Shown: piece after piece, positions 62,101 through 64,000 of the stretch
How positions within the stretch are numbered: position 1 is the stretch's first letter
Layout: each line of letters starts with the position of its first letter
From: Coprococcus sp.
GTDB taxonomy: Bacteria; Bacillota_A; Clostridia; Lachnospirales; Lachnospiraceae
NCBI GenBank assembly: GCA_017624085.1
Contig: JAGANU010000007.1
Location: 22,191-86,190 of the forward strand
DNA length: 64,000 nt
Reading direction: 5' to 3'
Notes under the pieces: generated by a model
The model's input: only the letters and a program-made list of their open reading frames with translations
Told to the model about the DNA's origin: nothing
The model's database searches: none
Translations under genes and position numbers: made by a program

Positions 62101-63748
62101 GAGCGGCTGTGATATGCCTGACAGATTATGCCCAGAGTGCGGAGAGCCTCTGATTAAAGAGGGACATGACATACCATTTGAGACCTTCCTTGGCTTCAAT
62201 GGTGATAAGGAGCCGGACATAGACTTAAATTTCTCCGGTGAATATCAGGCAAAGGCCCACGCCTACACAGAGGTTTTGTTTGGAAAGGGAAAAGCGTTTA
62301 AGGCCGGAACTGTGGGCGGAGTTGCGGAAAAAACTGCATTTGGCTATGTGTATAATTACTTTAAGGATCAGGCAAAGGAGAAGCTTGAGGAGGAGGCAAA
62401 GGCTTCCGGAATGGATGAGAAGGCCATAAAGAAGTATGCTGAGGAAAATGCTGTTGTAACAAAGAGAAGGTGTGAGATGGAGAGACTTGCACAAGGGTGT
62501 ACCGGAGTCAGACGAACAACCGGACAGCATCCGGGTGGTATGATAGTTCTTCCAAGGCATGAAGAAATCTATTCCTTCACTCCTATACAGCACCCGGCAA
62601 ATGATGTTACATCGGATATTATTACCTCTCATTTTGAGTATCATTCCATAGATCACAACCTTCTTAAGCTTGATATTCTTGGACACGATGATCCTACCAT
62701 GATAAGAAGACTTGAGGATCTGACCGGAGTGGACGCCACACAGATAAGGCTTGACGACAAGGCTGTAATGGAGCTGTTTCACAGCACGGATTCTCTTGGA
62801 ATAAAGCCTGAGGATATAAACGGAATACCTCTCGGCAGTCTTGGAATACCTGAGTTTGGTACGGAGTTTGCCATGCAGATGCTTATTGATGCAAAGCCTA
62901 CCTGCTTCTCTGATCTTGTTCGAATTGCAGGACTTGCCCACGGTACAGATGTATGGCTGGGCAATGCTCAGGATCTTATTAAGTCAGGAAAATGTACCAT
63001 ATCAACTGCCATATGCTGTCGTGATGATATTATGGTGTATCTTATTCATATGGGACTTGACTCAGGACTTGCCTTCAATATCATGGAGAAGGTAAGAAAG
63101 GGAATCGTAGCAAAGGGAAAATGCGACAAGTGGGATGAATGGAAGGAAGAGATGATGTCCCACGGAGTTCCGGACTGGTATGTTTGGTCCTGTGAAAAGA
63201 TAAAGTATATGTTCCCTAAAGCCCACGCTGCGGCATATGTTATGATGGCATGGAGAATTGCGTGGTTTAAGGTAAACTATCCACTTGAGTATTATACAGC
63301 ATTCTTCAGCATAAGAGCCGATGACTTCAGCTATGAGATGATGTGCTTTGGCAAGGAGAGAGTTCTGTACTATATTAATGAGATAAGCAAGATAGATAAG
63401 AGCAAGAGATCAGCCAAGGATGAGGGCAAGCTTAAGGATTTAAAGCTTGTGCTTGAGATGTATGCAAGAGGCTTTGAATTTCTTCCTATTGATATTTACA
63501 AGGCTAAGGCTGACAGATTCCAGATAATAGACGGTAAGATTATGCCGTCCTTTGCTTCCATAGAAGGAATGGGTGAGAAGGCTGCAAAGCAGCTTTATGA
63601 TGCTGCACAAAAGGGGCCGTTTATGTCCAAGGATGAGCTGAACGAAAGGTCAAAGGTAGGAAAGAGCGTAATTGAGAAAATGAGTGAGCTGGGAATTCTA
63701 GACGGAATGCCGGATACGAATCAGCTTTCGCTTTTTGACTTTATGTAA
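59126..63748 (+). CDS. polC: DNA polymerase III alpha subunit, PolC type
   Basis: PolC is the replicative polymerase of low-G+C Gram-positives. The 1540-residue protein has an N-terminal domain (about 1-285), an OB fold (about 295-385), a PHP domain starting HMHTKMSEMDSV (His401, His403) that is split by a DEDDh proofreading exonuclease (about 480-655, Asp488 and Glu490 in FDIETTG), a zinc finger (CPKC...CPEC, about 973-1008), the polymerase core with PDIDLNF (catalytic Asp1031 and Asp1033) and a C-terminal helix-hairpin-helix region (SFASIEGMGEKAAKQL). The length is slightly above Bacillus PolC. The ATG at 59126 follows GGAG; an in-frame GTG at 59114 overlaps that site. It closes the pyrH cluster. 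Confidence 0.97.
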   Translation: MDTDSVITEPVDNNNRNKTEMLFFDVFRGIDMSSELESLFREVYVTRVVVLEKMYTLQVDILSKHIISRHYIVKAEECIRTHVFGKKKYTVTINEHYTLSSQYNLDAIVKAYENSILYDIRSFSNVGYRLLARSVGDWYCDGNVITIAIEDTRIAHIQGEKIKEYMEEMFKKRFDLDVNVAFEYSEADKEKLRRASALVEKQKIDAILNNLRDHGDIIVDGKAVPADKLAPVKNKQDNKIPEEVKDTVKNDIENKKQSSASREGYARKRKASDDPDVFIGRDVDGQLLNISAISDGIGEVVIHGQIISSEERNLRNGKIIITGYITDFTDTIGFKLFCSTDDAEVYRDEIQAGKFYRIKGLAEYDMYAKEVMICRILGMKHIQDFRIPRVDTYPEKRVELHMHTKMSEMDSVVDIETIVKRASDWGHAAIAITDHGVVQAFPIANHTKGLRKDFKIIYGVEGYFVDDLKDLVRNSRNQHIDSEYVVFDIETTGLSKKHNKIIEIGAVKVRDGRVVDTFSEFINPQCPIPYQIEQLTSISDDMVKDAPTVDMILPRFLEFCGDSIVVAHNAAFDTGFIKKNAVDLGLTFDNTILDTMTLSHILLPELGKFTLDRVCKELKIVNEHHHRAIDDAEATAKVFIKLHGMLKERGVHTMEDLNTLGSTSPDAIKKGKAHHGIILAKNEIGRVNLYRLISESHLTYFNRVPRMPMSLINKYREGLIIGSACEAGELFRAIVDDAPDEEIVRLVNWFDYLEIQPLGNNEFMMRDKRDPKTMEDLIAYNKRIVELGDLMGKPVVATCDVHFLNPEDSIYRAIIMKSKGFEDADSQPPLYFRTTEEMLAEFQYLGSDKAKEVVITNTNRIADMIERIEPVRPDKAPPIIENSDQTLRDICYEKAHKIYGPTLPPQVKERLERELNSIISNGFAVMYIIAQKLVWDSNDHGYLVGSRGSVGSSFVATMAGITEVNPLSAHYICPKCHFTDFDSELVRSYSGMSGCDMPDRLCPECGEPLIKEGHDIPFETFLGFNGDKEPDIDLNFSGEYQAKAHAYTEVLFGKGKAFKAGTVGGVAEKTAFGYVYNYFKDQAKEKLEEEAKASGMDEKAIKKYAEENAVVTKRRCEMERLAQGCTGVRRTTGQHPGGMIVLPRHEEIYSFTPIQHPANDVTSDIITSHFEYHSIDHNLLKLDILGHDDPTMIRRLEDLTGVDATQIRLDDKAVMELFHSTDSLGIKPEDINGIPLGSLGIPEFGTEFAMQMLIDAKPTCFSDLVRIAGLAHGTDVWLGNAQDLIKSGKCTISTAICCRDDIMVYLIHMGLDSGLAFNIMEKVRKGIVAKGKCDKWDEWKEEMMSHGVPDWYVWSCEKIKYMFPKAHAAAYVMMAWRIAWFKVNYPLEYYTAFFSIRADDFSYEMMCFGKERVLYYINEISKIDKSKRSAKDEGKLKDLKLVLEMYARGFEFLPIDIYKAKADRFQIIDGKIMPSFASIEGMGEKAAKQLYDAAQKGPFMSKDELNERSKVGKSVIEKMSELGILDGMPDTNQLSLFDFM

Positions 63749-63755
63749 GTACAAT

Positions 63756-63814
63756 CCCCACATGAAAAACATTGCATATTATACCTGAAATAATTGATGT
63801 CTTTTCATGTGGGG
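63756..63814 (+). terminator. Long hairpin after polC, probable terminator
   Basis: CCCCACATGAAAA (63756-63768) is a perfect 13-bp match to TTTTCATGTGGGG (63802-63814), with an inner ACAT/ATGT pairing. The loop is about 25-33 nt. Only TATTTAT follows, not a strong T-run. Confidence 0.6.
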
Positions 63815-64000
63815 TATTTATGGGATATTTAAGAGCTATTTATAAACTTCAAAAAATAAGCTGACTTGAAATTTTAAATTCCAGTGCAGAGGTAAATTCC
63901 ACTACGCCTTAAAATTTCTTGATTTTATTGAATTATATAAAGCCTAATCAGCAGAGAACTGGTATAATTAGCTCAACTTCCCATAAAATATCTGAATTCA
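63815..64000. other. Intergenic end of the window
   Basis: No convincing gene was found. GAAATTTTAA (63868-63877) and TTAAAATTTC (63909-63918) form a 10-bp inverted repeat around two AAATTCCA copies, and a TATAAT occurs at 63963-63968 without a good -35. It may be the promoter region of a gene beyond the window. Confidence 0.4.

Noticed and set aside
62225..62941. A 238-residue open frame on the - strand inside polC
   Set aside because: It is antisense to the PolC polymerase core and has no recognisable domain.
1..64000. tRNA, rRNA, prophage, insertion sequence or replication origin
   Set aside because: No cloverleaf, rRNA signature, transposase, integrase or DnaA-box cluster was recognised in reading either strand.

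Overview
The window is a low-to-moderate G+C chromosomal segment from a Gram-positive clostridium, most likely a member of the Lachnospiraceae. The evidence is PolC-type DNA polymerase III, a small acid-soluble spore protein, adhesins built from SpaA/Cna-B repeats, the Bacillus/Clostridium-type gmk-rpoZ-priA-def-fmt-rsmB-rlmN-prpC-prkC-rsgA-rpe-thiN run, many AGA/AGG arginine codons, and a ptb-buk pair for butyrate formation. A Coprococcus-like butyrate producer using butyrate kinase would fit, but that is inference. Almost every gene is housekeeping and on the + strand. No phage, insertion sequence, CRISPR array, rRNA or tRNA was seen.

Layout. 1-3013: the end of a large sortase-anchored repeat protein, cut by the window edge. 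3136-5462: ptb-buk and a spore protein. 5576-12056: the protein-quality-control block tig-clpP-clpX-lon-ysxC. 12091-19199: a convergent DUF4364 gene, then rho, rpmE, a DUF1385 membrane protein, prmC, prfA and hisC. 19275-26153: less conserved genes (DUF5688 protein, TetR regulator, stand-alone receiver, rarA, SEC-C protein, UvrD-type helicase, DUF1292 protein). 26281-29701: glgA behind a tandem palindromic repeat, then rqcH. 29765-44781: yicC-gmk-rpoZ, a MurE-family ligase where Bacillus has coaBC, then priA through thiN. 44782-45184: a non-coding stretch with a gene remnant and a 77-bp palindrome. 45185-52524: a Na/Pi cotransporter, a divergent solute symporter, two RlmH-family genes that converge tail to tail, a HAD phosphatase and an LCP ligase. 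52720-63748: pyrH-frr-uppS-cdsA-dxr-rseP-ispG-polC.

How the genes work together. Tig, ClpXP and Lon handle nascent and damaged proteins, and RqcH tags chains on stalled ribosomes. PrfA/PrmC, Frr, RsgA, Def, Fmt, RsmB, RlmN and RlmH serve the translation cycle. UppS, CdsA, Dxr, IspG, the MurE-family ligase, LCP and PrpC/PrkC serve isoprenoid, lipid and cell-wall synthesis and its phospho-control.

The most unusual item is the RlmH pair at 49085-49932. One copy keeps the SAM-binding knot motifs but has lost the C-terminal YRA...YHK tail. The opposite-strand copy keeps the tail but has lost the knot motifs. A complementary heterodimer is possible but unproven. Other items worth attention are the operator-like repeats before glgA, a hairpin between the Shine-Dalgarno sequence and the start codon of ispG, structured leaders before tig, clpX, rho and rpmE, and the MurE-for-coaBC replacement.
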